From NCBI RefSeq assembly GCF_029240215.1, contig NZ_JARBTK010000007.1, positions 1 to 64,000 on the forward strand: DNA of 64,000 nt, read 5' to 3'. The notes under the pieces are model-generated. The model was not told the origin of the DNA. It saw only the letters and a list, made by a program, of their open reading frames with translations, and made no database searches. This stretch comes from Chryseobacterium sp. GTDB lineage: Bacteria; Bacteroidota; Bacteroidia; Flavobacteriales; Weeksellaceae. The position numbers and the translations under genes are program-made. Below, piece after piece: positions 33,308 to 42,555 of this stretch. Position 1 is the first letter of the stretch. Each line of letters starts with the position of its first letter.

Positions 33308-34411
33308 ATGTTGACTAAAGAAAAGGTTCAGGATTTCCTTAAAGAAATAGAAGTAGATGATTTGGTGAGTAACTTTCAGGTAATGGGCAGCGATGTGTAT
33401 ATTGACATGACCGCTCATTCACCGGCAATGCACGAAAAAAAGAAGCTTGAGGCAGCAATGAAACAGGCTTTTGCAAGTGAATTTGGAGAAGAAATTAATT
33501 TAAAATTAAAAATAGTTTCTCCCGAGCCGAGCGAAGTTCAGCTAAGTCAGATTAAAGGAAAACAAATTCCTGGAATTCAAAATATTATCGCCATCGCATC
33601 CGGAAAGGGTGGTGTTGGTAAGTCTACGGTTGCTGCCAATCTTGCCGTGACTTTAGCAAAAATGGGTTTTAAAGTTGGAATTTTAGATGCCGATATTTAC
33701 GGACCGTCTGTTCCGACAATGTTTGACACAGAAGGTCAAAAGCCAATTTCTGTTGACGTCAACGGAAAAAGCTTAATGAAGCCTATCGAAAATTACGGTG
33801 TGAAAATGCTTTCCATCGGATATTTTTCAGGAGCAAACCAGGCGGTAGTCTGGAGAGGTCCAATGGCTTCAAAAGCCTTAAACCAGATGATCAGAGATGC
33901 GGCTTGGGGAGAATTGGATTTCTTGTTGATTGACCTTCCTCCGGGAACGGGTGATATTCATTTATCAATCATTCAGGAAGTTCCGGTAACGGGAGCGGTG
34001 ATTGTAAGTACACCTCAACACGTTGCTTTGGCGGATGTTAGAAAAGGAATTGCAATGTTCCAGATGGAAAGTATCAACATTCCGGTACTTGGATTGATAG
34101 AAAACATGGCGTATTTTACACCGGAAGAATTACCTGACAATAAATATTATATCTTTGGAAACCAGGGAGCACAATATTTAGCTGAAGATTTGAACATTCC
34201 TGTTTTGGGTGAAATTCCATTGATTCAGAGCATTAGAGAAGCGGGAGACGTAGGAAGACCTGCAGCGCTTCAGGAAAATTCAAAAATTGCAGAAATCTAT
34301 GTAGAGACTGCAAGAAAAATGGTTGAGAGTCTAGTAGAAAGGAATAAATTTCTACCGCCTACAGAAGCCGTGAAAATCACGACTATGGCAGGTTGCTCAC
34401 CAAAAAAATAA
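33308..34411 (+). CDS. apbC: Iron-sulfur cluster carrier ATPase (Mrp/NBP35 family)
   Basis: This 367-aa protein has an N-terminal MIP18/DUF59 domain (residues 1-80) and a ParA-like P-loop domain with deviant Walker A ASGKGGVGKSTVAANLAV, plus LDADIYGPSVPTMF and DLPPGTGDIHLS. It transfers Fe-S clusters to target proteins. The usual CPHC-like pair after ENMAYF is replaced by ENMAYFTPEELPDNKYYIFG without cysteines. The only nearby Cys is in MAGCSPKK at the end, so cluster binding may differ. The start at 33308 is chosen because a promoter element overlaps the longer frame. The Nfu gene follows 41 bases later. Confidence 0.92.
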   Translation: MLTKEKVQDFLKEIEVDDLVSNFQVMGSDVYIDMTAHSPAMHEKKKLEAAMKQAFASEFGEEINLKLKIVSPEPSEVQLSQIKGKQIPGIQNIIAIASGKGGVGKSTVAANLAVTLAKMGFKVGILDADIYGPSVPTMFDTEGQKPISVDVNGKSLMKPIENYGVKMLSIGYFSGANQAVVWRGPMASKALNQMIRDAAWGELDFLLIDLPPGTGDIHLSIIQEVPVTGAVIVSTPQHVALADVRKGIAMFQMESINIPVLGLIENMAYFTPEELPDNKYYIFGNQGAQYLAEDLNIPVLGEIPLIQSIREAGDVGRPAALQENSKIAEIYVETARKMVESLVERNKFLPPTEAVKITTMAGCSPKK

Positions 34412-34452
34412 ATAATGATTTCAAATTAATTTTTGAAAAACCAAATTCAAAT

Positions 34453-34701
34453 ATGGAGACAAATATAGCACACGAACAAACTGTAACTAAGGTAATGGAA
34501 GCTCTTGAAAGCATTCGTCCGTTTCTGAACAAAGACGGTGGAGATATTGAGTTGATTGATGTGAAAGAAGATACTGTTTATGTAAAGCTTTTGGGAAACT
34601 GCTCTGGCTGTTCTCTGAACTTTTCAACCCTGAAACTGGGTGTAGAAAATACCATTAAACAACACGCTCCTGAGATTACGAAAGTAGTGAACGTAGAATA
34701 A
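34453..34701 (+). CDS. NifU-like (Nfu) iron-sulfur scaffold protein
   Basis: The 82-aa protein is a free NifU C-terminal domain: IRPFLNKDGGDIELIDVKEDTVYVKLLGNCSGCSLNFSTL, whose CxxC binds a shared 4Fe-4S cluster in the dimer. The ORF track opens at 34393, overlapping apbC, but the family begins near METNIAHEQ, so 34453 is chosen. It is in an operon with apbC, consistent with handing clusters between scaffold and carrier. A terminator follows within 25 bases. Confidence 0.92.
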   Translation: METNIAHEQTVTKVMEALESIRPFLNKDGGDIELIDVKEDTVYVKLLGNCSGCSLNFSTLKLGVENTIKQHAPEITKVVNVE

Positions 34702-34722
34702 AAAATACCTAATATATTTTTT

Positions 34723-34751
34723 GAAGACAGGCTTTTAGTCTGTCTTTTTTT
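34723..34751 (+). terminator. Terminator of the apbC-nfu operon
   Basis: AAGACAGgcttttagtCTGTCTTTTTTT has a seven-base stem with T-run; its T-run abuts the 21-bp array. Confidence 0.8.
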
Positions 34752-35065
34752 GCTTTTAACAAAATCGTTTTTGTTCTGAAAAGTGTGGTTTTGGTTGATT
34801 AGTGATCTGTTTTGGTCTCACACTGGGAATTTTACCTTCCGAACCGAAAATTTCTGCTTCAGGATAAACTTGTTTAGGTATTGTATCGAATTTTTTTGGT
34901 TTTGAACGATATTCTTTCGGTCTTTTACTCTATCGTTTCGGTTGTTTAGAGGTTGGTTTCGGTTATTAACCGAAAAATATACGTTATGAACCAGAAACTT
35001 TAGGTATTGAACCGAATCGTTTATGTTTAGAACCGAATCTTATTATTAAATAACCGTATTGTATA
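34751..35065. repeat. Degenerate 21-bp tandem array, 15 units
   Basis: Fifteen contiguous units of exactly 21 bases start at 34751 and every 21 bases to 35045 with no indel. The consensus begins GGTTTTGAACCGAATCGTTT. The middle word GAACCGAA and the T-rich unit end (GTTT) are best kept; units at 34982, 35003 and 35024 contain GAACCAGAA, GAACCGAATC and GAACCGAATC. No frame is open through it because TAA and TAG occur. The array starts in the T-run of the nfu terminator and ends before the terminator of the facing gene. It is related in wording and period to the array at 1506-1757. Confidence 0.85.
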
Positions 35066-35120
35066 AATGAAAACCACAGGCTAAACCTTGACAAGGTTGA
35101 CTGCACAAGATTTACTTAAA

Positions 35121-35149
35121 CAAAAAAGCCCCGGAAAAACCGAGGCTAC
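35121..35149 (-). terminator. Terminator of the choice-of-anchor protein gene
   Basis: On the minus strand, AGCCTCGGtttttCCGGGGCTTTTTTG forms a GC-rich stem with a T-run. Confidence 0.8.
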
Positions 35150-35171
35150 ATTAAAATCAAATATATAAAAG

Positions 35172-38100
35172 TTACTTTACAATTACTCTTTTTACCTGTC
35201 CTTCAGAAGTTTTGATTAAATAAACTCCTGTTGATAATTTTGAAGTATCAATCGTCAAAGCATTCTTTTCTTTTCCAAGTAATTTTCCAGACATATCGTA
35301 CAATTCATAACCTTGAGCTCTGTTAAAATACAATATATTTCCTTTGTTTACAGGATTCGGGAAGATATTGAATGTTGCTTTTTCAGTTTTCACTTCTCCT
35401 GTAGATAAAGTTGGGGAAGGAGCAACTTCGTACATTGATAAAGTTCCGCTGATTTCGTTGGCAACAATTACATAGCCTTTTCCTGTTGTTGTATTTTGAG
35501 GAGCGATGTATGTAATTCCTTCCGGACCGTTATCACCTCCAAATGCAGAAGTGCTTCTGGAATGCTTGTAATCTGTAAATGTTACATTGTTGGGATCTGT
35601 TACGTTGTATACCATGACACCTCCCGTTCTTTCTAATGTGATGAAGGCGAAAGTTTGTCCGTTGATCGTTCCTAAAGTTACGCCTTCAGGTTCCGGACCT
35701 TTTGCACGGCTTCTTGCTTTTGCGCCGTTTGCTTCATTATCAGCGTTGAAAATTAATGGATGATTGGCTGCAGTATATCTTTCAAACTGATCTCCGCTGT
35801 CATAAACGATTTGTTTTGTGTCAGCATTGAAGATTGAGAACGAACGAGCTCCCAAAGCATGAATTTCCTCATATTCTGCATCGGCATCTGTATTTCCGTT
35901 CACACTTGTTACTCTGAATCTTCCTAAATTATTTGAAGATTTTAAAATTGAAGCATTTGGGAAAACTGTTGAATCTAAACCGTAAGTTGCGGCACCCACA
36001 GTAGTTCTTTCGCTGAATCCTCCCAAATCTTTTTCATCTCCTTCGTTGGCTGTAACGATATAGTTTGTATTTCCTACTTGATAAGATGCCATTGCATCCG
36101 GATTGTAATAAGCTTTTACAGGCCAGTTGGCGATTAATATTTCTCCGTTGTTATCAGAAGCATCAAAACCGTTTCCTGGAAGACTCATGTCTTTTTTACC
36201 TAATCCCCAAATGTTGGTAAGTGTTTTTGTAGCTAAATTTACCTCAATCACGGCATTGTTTTCCTGACAAGAAACCCAGGCTTTTTGGTTATCTGCGCTG
36301 ATTGCGATGTATTCAGGTTCAAGATCCTGAGCCAAAGTGCTTGTAGATTTTACTTTTCTTACTCCTGAAGCAGCCAATGTTGCTTCCTGACCGTTAAACT
36401 GAGTAAATCCAAGTGTAGTTACATTCGTTTGTGTTAATGCCTGAATTCCAGCAACAGTTAATGAAGGAATGTCAATAATACTGATCGAGCCTTCCGGATC
36501 AACTGTGTATGCATCGTTTGGTTCGCCTTCATTCGCCGTCATTACTTTTGTTCCGTCCGGTGAAAAAGTAATCATATCCGGTAAAACTCCTACAGAAACC
36601 TGCTTCAGGAAAGTCCCGTTAATATCGAAGAAAACAACAGATCCATTGCTTTGTGCATTGGTTCCGTTTGGAGAAGCTACTGCAATTATTCCGTTTTTCA
36701 CGGCGATACTTGTGATTCCACCGTAAGGAAGCATATTTACTGTACTAATTACAGTTGGTGCAAGTGGATTGGCAAAATTGATGATGTCGAAAACATCTGT
36801 TAAAGAACTGATTGTGAAAAGTCTTTGTGTTGCAGGATCGTGAACTACAATTTCTGTTGAGCTTGTGCTATTTCCTGAAGGGTCAAAGCTTCCGATATAA
36901 TTTAACTGAACCTGATTTGATGCAACCGGAGCTGCTTTATCATTATCAACAATATAAACAGTAGATAAGGCTTCACCGGAAATGGTTGCTCCAACAGGAT
37001 TTTCAAGACTTAAAACAAAATATTCAGCCATTTGTTCTTCCAAAGTATCATCAATAATTGGAATATTAACCGTAACGCTTGTCGTTGCCGGAGTAATATT
37101 AATGGTTTGATTTGCTAAAGTAAAATCACTGGTGTTTGCTGTATTAAAAGGTGCAGGTTTTACAACCAGATTCACCGTTGCATTTGAAGGATTGTTAACA
37201 TTGATCTTAAATGCCAACGTTCCTGAATTTTCGTTAACCTTTACAAATGTTTTATCTAATGAAATTGATGTTCCTGCCGTAGTGAAAGTTGTAGAAGTTG
37301 CCGTTGTCACTGCATTATCACTTGTGTCTTCTACCATATTTGGTTTTAATGCTAAATAATACGCCTGATTCGGAACCAAACCTCCAGTAGGAATTACCGT
37401 AATCTGATTATTAGCAAAAGTTGTAGTGAAAGGAACAACTGCTCCTGTTGCATTGCTTAATCTTAATTCGATTAAATTTTGAGCATTTGCGGCGGTAATT
37501 GCTGAGTTGTCAAGCAGTCTTACATTTTCGTTAAATGTAATGGTAGGATTTGTTGTTGTAGAAGCGTTGTTTACATTATTCGCAGGCAAATAGGTCACAG
37601 TGGGTGGAGTAGTGTCAACTCCACCAACTGCCGTTGCGTCAACCGTGAAATTGTCAAAACGATTGTTTCCTACATTTCCTCCTGCTCCTGTTGCGAACTG
37701 AACTTTAAGTTTAAAATTAGGGTTGTTTGATGCTCCCGAAATTGTTGAAAAATCAAAAGTAACCAGTTGCGGATTGGCATCTAAAGTAGTAACGGTTTGA
37801 TAGGGTATAAAAGTAGTTCCGTCCAAAGAATAAGACCACGATTGCGTTCCAGCTCCCGAACCAGACCTTCTTGTTGTAAATTTTACAACCACATTATTAT
37901 ATCCAGTGGTTGGTAAATTAAATTGTACATTCCCGTTGATCGGATAATTGTATCTCAAATGTGTACCTGAAGGGTCTCCGTTTCTTGCGTTTAAATTCTC
38001 AACATTAAAGTTTTGTGATGTTCCTCCTGCAAAATCAATGAAAGTATCTGTATTTCCCGTTCCTGTTGAAACCGCAGTGATAGATCCGTTTAAAAGCGTT

Positions 38101-38237
38101 GAAGTGGGAGCTGTAATAGCTGCAACTGAAGCGTTGTTGTTAAAATTCCAGTAATGAATCAAAGTCTGTCCGGAAACTGCGCCATGAAACAACGCAGCAA
38201 TGGGTAATAAACTTCTTAAAAGGTATTTGTTCCTCAT
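35172..38237 (-). CDS. Secreted choice-of-anchor I family protein with T9SS sorting domain
   Basis: The 1021-aa product has a signal peptide (to SGQ), an N-terminal lectin/LamG-like sandwich (about 25-200), a bacterial Ig-like domain (TPPTVTYLPANN, NPTITFNENVRLLDN, about 210-325), a Calx-beta domain (about 325-435), and a large beta-propeller-like region (SSTEIVVHDPATQRLFTISS, VSPDGTKVMTANEGEPND-like repeats, about 440-940) typical of the choice-of-anchor I and alkaline-phosphatase-associated family. The end is a type A sorting domain (FNIFPNPVNKGNILYF, STGVYLIKTSEGQVKRVIVK). It is probably displayed or released at the cell surface; ligand or activity is unknown. Confidence 0.92.
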   Translation of the reverse strand: MRNKYLLRSLLPIAALFHGAVSGQTLIHYWNFNNNASVAAITAPTSTLLNGSITAVSTGTGNTDTFIDFAGGTSQNFNVENLNARNGDPSGTHLRYNYPINGNVQFNLPTTGYNNVVVKFTTRRSGSGAGTQSWSYSLDGTTFIPYQTVTTLDANPQLVTFDFSTISGASNNPNFKLKVQFATGAGGNVGNNRFDNFTVDATAVGGVDTTPPTVTYLPANNVNNASTTTNPTITFNENVRLLDNSAITAANAQNLIELRLSNATGAVVPFTTTFANNQITVIPTGGLVPNQAYYLALKPNMVEDTSDNAVTTATSTTFTTAGTSISLDKTFVKVNENSGTLAFKINVNNPSNATVNLVVKPAPFNTANTSDFTLANQTINITPATTSVTVNIPIIDDTLEEQMAEYFVLSLENPVGATISGEALSTVYIVDNDKAAPVASNQVQLNYIGSFDPSGNSTSSTEIVVHDPATQRLFTISSLTDVFDIINFANPLAPTVISTVNMLPYGGITSIAVKNGIIAVASPNGTNAQSNGSVVFFDINGTFLKQVSVGVLPDMITFSPDGTKVMTANEGEPNDAYTVDPEGSISIIDIPSLTVAGIQALTQTNVTTLGFTQFNGQEATLAASGVRKVKSTSTLAQDLEPEYIAISADNQKAWVSCQENNAVIEVNLATKTLTNIWGLGKKDMSLPGNGFDASDNNGEILIANWPVKAYYNPDAMASYQVGNTNYIVTANEGDEKDLGGFSERTTVGAATYGLDSTVFPNASILKSSNNLGRFRVTSVNGNTDADAEYEEIHALGARSFSIFNADTKQIVYDSGDQFERYTAANHPLIFNADNEANGAKARSRAKGPEPEGVTLGTINGQTFAFITLERTGGVMVYNVTDPNNVTFTDYKHSRSTSAFGGDNGPEGITYIAPQNTTTGKGYVIVANEISGTLSMYEVAPSPTLSTGEVKTEKATFNIFPNPVNKGNILYFNRAQGYELYDMSGKLLGKEKNALTIDTSKLSTGVYLIKTSEGQVKRVIVK

Positions 38238-38336
38238 TTTTACAATATTTAGATTGTTGCAAAAATGAAGATTATTCTCTGTGAGGGTTTTAATTAAACT
38301 TTAACAAATGATTAATTGTGTGTATCAAATCCTGAA

Positions 38337-38981
38337 TCAGTTTGCCAGATTTTTAATGTCTTCGATTTCCAGAACAGATTCGGGGTAACCTCGTTTTACG
38401 ACATTAATCATTGCTTCTCCGACCTGATGTAGCGATAATGTTTTTGAAGGCGAAATCATCGGGAAAAACCAGACGAAAGGTTTGAAAAGCATTTTTACGT
38501 TTTTTTGACCTTCAACCGGTTTCATAAACCCCGGACGGAAATTGTAGACCGCTTTAAAACCAAGTTTCTGTAAATTATTTTCGGTTTTTCCTTTTACTCT
38601 TGCCCACATGAATTTTCCATTTTCGGAGCTGTCTGTGTAAACTCCTGACACAAAATTGAAAGTGCTTTCAGGGTTTTGATTTAAAACTGCTTTTGCAAAA
38701 TGTAGTGTTGTATCATAAGTAATTTTGGTGTAATCTTGTTCGTTCATTCCCATGCTGCTGATTCCTGCGCAGAAAAAACATGCGTCGTAACCTTTTAAAT
38801 TTTCGTCGTTAAGGTTTATTTTTAAAAAATCAGGGACGAGATATTCTTTCAGCTTTGCATGTTTTTTCCCGGATGGTTTTCTGCTGACGCTCAGGATTTC
38901 AAAAACATCAGGATTTTCAAGACATTCCATTAACACTCCTTCACCTACCATTCCTGTTGCTCCTGTGAGAATTACTTTCAT
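38337..38981 (-). CDS. NAD(P)-binding epimerase/dehydratase-like protein, 214 aa
   Basis: A Rossmann start (MKVILTGATGMVGEGVLMECL) and the layout of the atypical SDR group are clear. FFCAGISSMGMNEQDYTKITYD and NFVSGVYTDSSENGKFMWARVKGKTENNL stand where the catalytic region should be, but the YxxxK motif of classical SDRs is not evident (there is VKGK). It resembles YbjT/HTATIP2-like NAD(P)-binding proteins. Substrate unknown. It stands alone, with the terminal part close to the next gene's promoter. Confidence 0.82.
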   Translation of the reverse strand: MKVILTGATGMVGEGVLMECLENPDVFEILSVSRKPSGKKHAKLKEYLVPDFLKINLNDENLKGYDACFFCAGISSMGMNEQDYTKITYDTTLHFAKAVLNQNPESTFNFVSGVYTDSSENGKFMWARVKGKTENNLQKLGFKAVYNFRPGFMKPVEGQKNVKMLFKPFVWFFPMISPSKTLSLHQVGEAMINVVKRGYPESVLEIEDIKNLAN

Positions 38982-39130
38982 TTAAGTTTATTTTTTAGTT
39001 GTTTTGAATGACGTTTGTTTCTTTAGAATTACTTTAATAATAGAGTACGATTAATGAAAATTTAAATCTGATATGTGAAGATTATGCTTATAAAAATTAT
39101 AAAGTTAACCTGAATTTCTGTTTATTGGTT

Positions 39131-39247
39131 CGTCACTTCGAGTAGATTTTGAAAAAATCGTATCGAGAAGTTTTTGATTGATGGGCTGTCTGCAGTTCAC
39201 AAAATTCTCGATACAAAATTCTTTTAGAATTTTTACTCGAACTGACG
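39131..39247. repeat. Dispersed palindromic repeat, family 2, copy B
   Basis: CGTCACTTCGAGTAGATTTT at the left is inverted as TTTTACTCGAACTGACG at the right, with inner ATCGTATCGAGAAG and ATTCTCGATACAAAA. It is the clearest copy of this family in the window. Confidence 0.8.
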
Positions 39248-39316
39248 ATAGTTTAAAATTATCTTATCCAGATTTAAGGACTGTAAGACTTCTTGTGAAT
39301 TGGAAACGATCATTTT

Positions 39317-39412
39317 TAGCCCCGATTGAAGTGGCATCCTTTTTTGCAGTTTTCTGAGCGTAGCCGATGGAAACTGCAAAAAAGATATAACGGAAAGCGG
39401 GATTAAGCTTCT
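39317..39412. repeat. AGCCCCGATTGAAGTGG element with a perfect central hairpin
   Basis: The element starts AGCCCCGATTGAAGTGGCA and ends GGAAAGCGGGATTAAGCTT. Its centre is TTTTTTGCAGTTT ... AAACTGCAAAAAA, a perfect 13-base stem. The outer words (CCCG and CGGG) can also pair. I believe similar elements are scattered through flavobacterial intergenic regions, but this is from memory. It may be a structured RNA, an attenuator or a mobile repeat. It is 60 bases from the ppx stop codon on the opposite side. Confidence 0.65.
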
Positions 39413-39472
39413 GAAAAAATCCGGTCACAAAAAATGCAGCCGGCTAGTATGTTAAATCAAAGATCCAGATAA

Positions 39473-40357
39473 TTATTTTTCCCCGGAAACCCTCTCATAA
39501 ATATTGTGAATCAATCCATCCGCAACCGAGATCTTTGGAACATATATTTTGTTGATTTCTGCCCAATGCATCACGAAGTTGTAGATTTTCAAGGCATGTA
39601 CCAAAACATCTGCTCTGTCTTCACGGAAACCATATTTTGTCATTCTTTCTTCAACGGTAAGATCGTTGAATTCTTTGTAAGCTTTCTTCAGATAAGCAAT
39701 AGACATTGGTTTTCCGTCTTTGGTTTTGCTCATTGAGAAGACTTTGTTGATGTTTCCGCCGGAACCAATGGCAACGATCTGTTTTTTGCTGCTGATGTTG
39801 GCTTTTATTTCTTCTTTCATTTCTTGCCAGTTGTCTTCTGTTACGAGATTGTTGAGAAGGCGGATGGTTCCAATGTTGAAAGATTTTTCGTAAATCATTG
39901 TATCATTTTCATAGAACGTCAACTCGGTAGAACCACCGCCAACATCTACATATAGATAAGCGAAGTCTTTGTCGAGACCTTCTGCAACGTGGTTTTCGTA
40001 AACTAAAGTCGCTTCTTCATCTCCCGAAATGATTTCGATATTGATTTCTGAAGTATTTTTCACTTTTTCAATGATGTCTTTTCCGTTGGAAGCATCACGC
40101 ATTGCGCTTGTAGCACAGGCTCTGTAATGTTCTACTTTGTACACTTTCATCAGATCGCTGAAAATCTTCATTGAATCTAAGACCATTTTTTCTCTTTCTT
40201 CACCAATTTTTCCGAGGGTGAAAACATCCATCCCTAATCGTAGAGGAATTCGCAGGAGATTTAATTTAATAAATTCAGGCTTTCCGTTTTGAATTTTTAC
40301 CTCGTTGATTAAAAGTCGGGCTGCATTACTTCCTATGTCTATCGCTGCAATGATCAT
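39473..40357 (-). CDS. Ppx/GppA phosphatase family protein (exopolyphosphatase)
   Basis: The 294-aa enzyme belongs to the actin-like ASKHA fold: IAAIDIGSNAARLLI (phosphate 1), EVISGDEEA-like EIISGDEEATLVYE, YVDVGGGSTELTFYE (phosphate 2), and VAIGSGGNINKVF. It hydrolyses polyphosphate or guanosine pentaphosphate. It lacks the C-terminal HD domain of E. coli Ppx (513 aa) and corresponds to the short form. It lies 125 bases downstream of ppk1 on the same strand and probably balances it. Confidence 0.92.
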   Translation of the reverse strand: MIIAAIDIGSNAARLLINEVKIQNGKPEFIKLNLLRIPLRLGMDVFTLGKIGEEREKMVLDSMKIFSDLMKVYKVEHYRACATSAMRDASNGKDIIEKVKNTSEINIEIISGDEEATLVYENHVAEGLDKDFAYLYVDVGGGSTELTFYENDTMIYEKSFNIGTIRLLNNLVTEDNWQEMKEEIKANISSKKQIVAIGSGGNINKVFSMSKTKDGKPMSIAYLKKAYKEFNDLTVEERMTKYGFREDRADVLVHALKIYNFVMHWAEINKIYVPKISVADGLIHNIYERVSGEK

Positions 40358-40482
40358 TCTTGGGGTTTGTATTTTATTGAATTTCAGTAATTTGATTGAA
40401 AATGTAATGTTTTTTAAAAGTCGAATTTACAAAAATAATTTCTTTAAGTTATTTAGATGACCTTTAAAACCTCTTTCGGCAG

Positions 40483-42555
40483 TTATTTTCCTGTTGTTTT
40501 TGCTTTTAGGTAATTATAGGTTTCTATTTGTGATCGACATTCTTTTTGGTCATTGCTGATGTATTCGTTGCTCAGTTTCTTATCTAAAATCCTTGCTTTT
40601 ACATTATCCCTCAACTGAATGTCAAGAATATCTCTCAATTCTTTTTTAAGATTTTTATCGGTGATTTTTGCAGCAGCTTCTATTCTGTAATCCAGGTTTC
40701 TGTTCATCCAATCGGCTGAAGAAATATATATATCTTCTGCACCTTTGTTATAGAAATACATTACCCTTGCATGTTCAAGATATTCATCAACAATACTGAT
40801 CGCTTTTATTTTTTGCTTAAAATCTTTCTGATTGATGGCGCAGTAAATACCTCTCACAATAACTCTTATCACGACACCGGCTTCTGCTGCTTCGTACATT
40901 TTCAGAATAAGACCACGATCACTGACTGAGTTGGCTTTGATGATCATTTCGGCTTTACGTCCAGCTTTTGCCTCTTCAATTTCTTTATCAATATGCTGTA
41001 CAATTTTTTCACGCATAAACTGTGGACAGACCAACAGGTGTTTACAGGTTTTTAAAACCGACAAATAATCTTCCTTTGGTTTCTTAAGTACAGTGAAAAC
41101 TTTATTGATATCTGCCATTACCCCTCTGTCGGAAGTCATGATGAGATGGTCTCCATAGATTCTTGCAGTTTTTTCATTAAAGTTTCCGGTGCTGATAAAT
41201 CCGTATTGAAGTGTTTTATTATGAACTCTTTTTTTGATCACACAAAGCTTCGCATGAACTTTTTTGTCAGGAATTCCGATTAAAACCGTAATTCCTTCAG
41301 GTTCCAGCATTTCTTTCCACTCAAGATTTGATTCTTCGTCAAATCTTGCCTGAAGCTCGAGCATCACCGTGACATCTTTTCCGTTTCTTGCAGCGTAAAT
41401 CAATGCATTAATGATTTTTGAACTGCTTGCCAAACGATATGCCGTAATCTGAATTGATTTTACATCAGGGTCCATCGCAGCTTCACGCAGAAGATCAATA
41501 ACAGGAGTGTATGTGTGATATGGAAAACTTAATAAAACGTCTTGTTTCAAAATAACATCCGTCACTCTTTCGCCGTGTTCAAAAGCAGGATGGGTGAATG
41601 AAGTTCTCTCAATAGGCTTTTTGTAATATTCAAAAACATCCGGGAAATCCATAAAATGTTTGAAGTTATGAATTTTTCCGCCGGGAATGATGCTGTCTTT
41701 TTTACTTAAATTTAATTTTCGGATCAGTAACTCAAGCAGAGCTTTATCCATATCTTTATCAAAAACAAAACGGGTAGGTTTACCTTTTCGTCTGTTTTTA
41801 AGACCTTTTTCTATTTTTTCTGCGAAATTTGTTCTGATGTCATTATCGATGTCCATTTCTGCATCTTTGGTTACTTTAAATGCATTGGCAGAAAACTCGT
41901 CATATCCGAAATAAGAGAAAATATGTGGGAGATTGAAAGTAATAACATCTTCCAAAAGCATAACATTTTTTTCCTCTAAATCTTCTGTAGGTAACAAAAC
42001 AAATCTTCCCACAAAACGTGAAGGAATCTCAATAATGGCATAATTGCTGTGGTACTGCCAGTCTTTTTTTCTCATTGCCACACCCAGATACAAACTTTTA
42101 TCTCTGTAATAAGGCATTGGTGTATTTTCATGAAGTAGAATAGGGATCACATTAGATTCTACCACTTCATCAAAATATTGTCTTACAAATTCTTTCTGTT
42201 TTGCAGTCAGGTTTTTTGCAGTTTTGATGAAAACTTTCTGCTCTGCCATTTCAACCTGAATTTTTTTCCAGGTTTTGTCGAAATCGGCTTGTTGTGTGAT
42301 GACAATTTCGTTGATTCTCTGAAGAATTTTTGATGGTGGCTGATAAAATGATTCTGCAATCACTTTTTCTTTAAAATCCATTGCGCGTTTCAATCCTGCA
42401 ACACGCACTCTAAAAAATTCATCTAAATTATTTGAGAAAATCCCGAGAAATCTGATTCTGAGATGCAAAGGTACTTTTTCGTCCATTGCTTCCTGTAAAA
42501 CTCTTTCATTAAACGCTAACCAGGTAATATCTCTGGGATTAAAATGTACTGACAT
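40483..42555 (-). CDS. ppk1: Polyphosphate kinase 1
   Basis: Makes long-chain polyphosphate from ATP. The 690-aa length and four-domain order are normal: N-terminal region (FNPRDITWLAFNERVLQEA), head domain, and two phospholipase-D-like catalytic domains. The catalytic His are in IPDKKVHAKLCVIKKR (autophosphorylated) and IVDEYLEHARVMYF, and STGNFNEKTARIYGDH and SSADWMNRNLDYRIE are family hallmarks. It pairs with the ppx-like gene downstream. Upstream lies the divergent dnaK with a 325-base spacer. Confidence 0.96.
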   Translation of the reverse strand: MSVHFNPRDITWLAFNERVLQEAMDEKVPLHLRIRFLGIFSNNLDEFFRVRVAGLKRAMDFKEKVIAESFYQPPSKILQRINEIVITQQADFDKTWKKIQVEMAEQKVFIKTAKNLTAKQKEFVRQYFDEVVESNVIPILLHENTPMPYYRDKSLYLGVAMRKKDWQYHSNYAIIEIPSRFVGRFVLLPTEDLEEKNVMLLEDVITFNLPHIFSYFGYDEFSANAFKVTKDAEMDIDNDIRTNFAEKIEKGLKNRRKGKPTRFVFDKDMDKALLELLIRKLNLSKKDSIIPGGKIHNFKHFMDFPDVFEYYKKPIERTSFTHPAFEHGERVTDVILKQDVLLSFPYHTYTPVIDLLREAAMDPDVKSIQITAYRLASSSKIINALIYAARNGKDVTVMLELQARFDEESNLEWKEMLEPEGITVLIGIPDKKVHAKLCVIKKRVHNKTLQYGFISTGNFNEKTARIYGDHLIMTSDRGVMADINKVFTVLKKPKEDYLSVLKTCKHLLVCPQFMREKIVQHIDKEIEEAKAGRKAEMIIKANSVSDRGLILKMYEAAEAGVVIRVIVRGIYCAINQKDFKQKIKAISIVDEYLEHARVMYFYNKGAEDIYISSADWMNRNLDYRIEAAAKITDKNLKKELRDILDIQLRDNVKARILDKKLSNEYISNDQKECRSQIETYNYLKAKTTGK

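Noticed and set aside
34751-35065. CRISPR array
   Set aside because: There are no identical repeats separated by unique spacers; units are contiguous and only 21 bases, and no cas gene is in the window.
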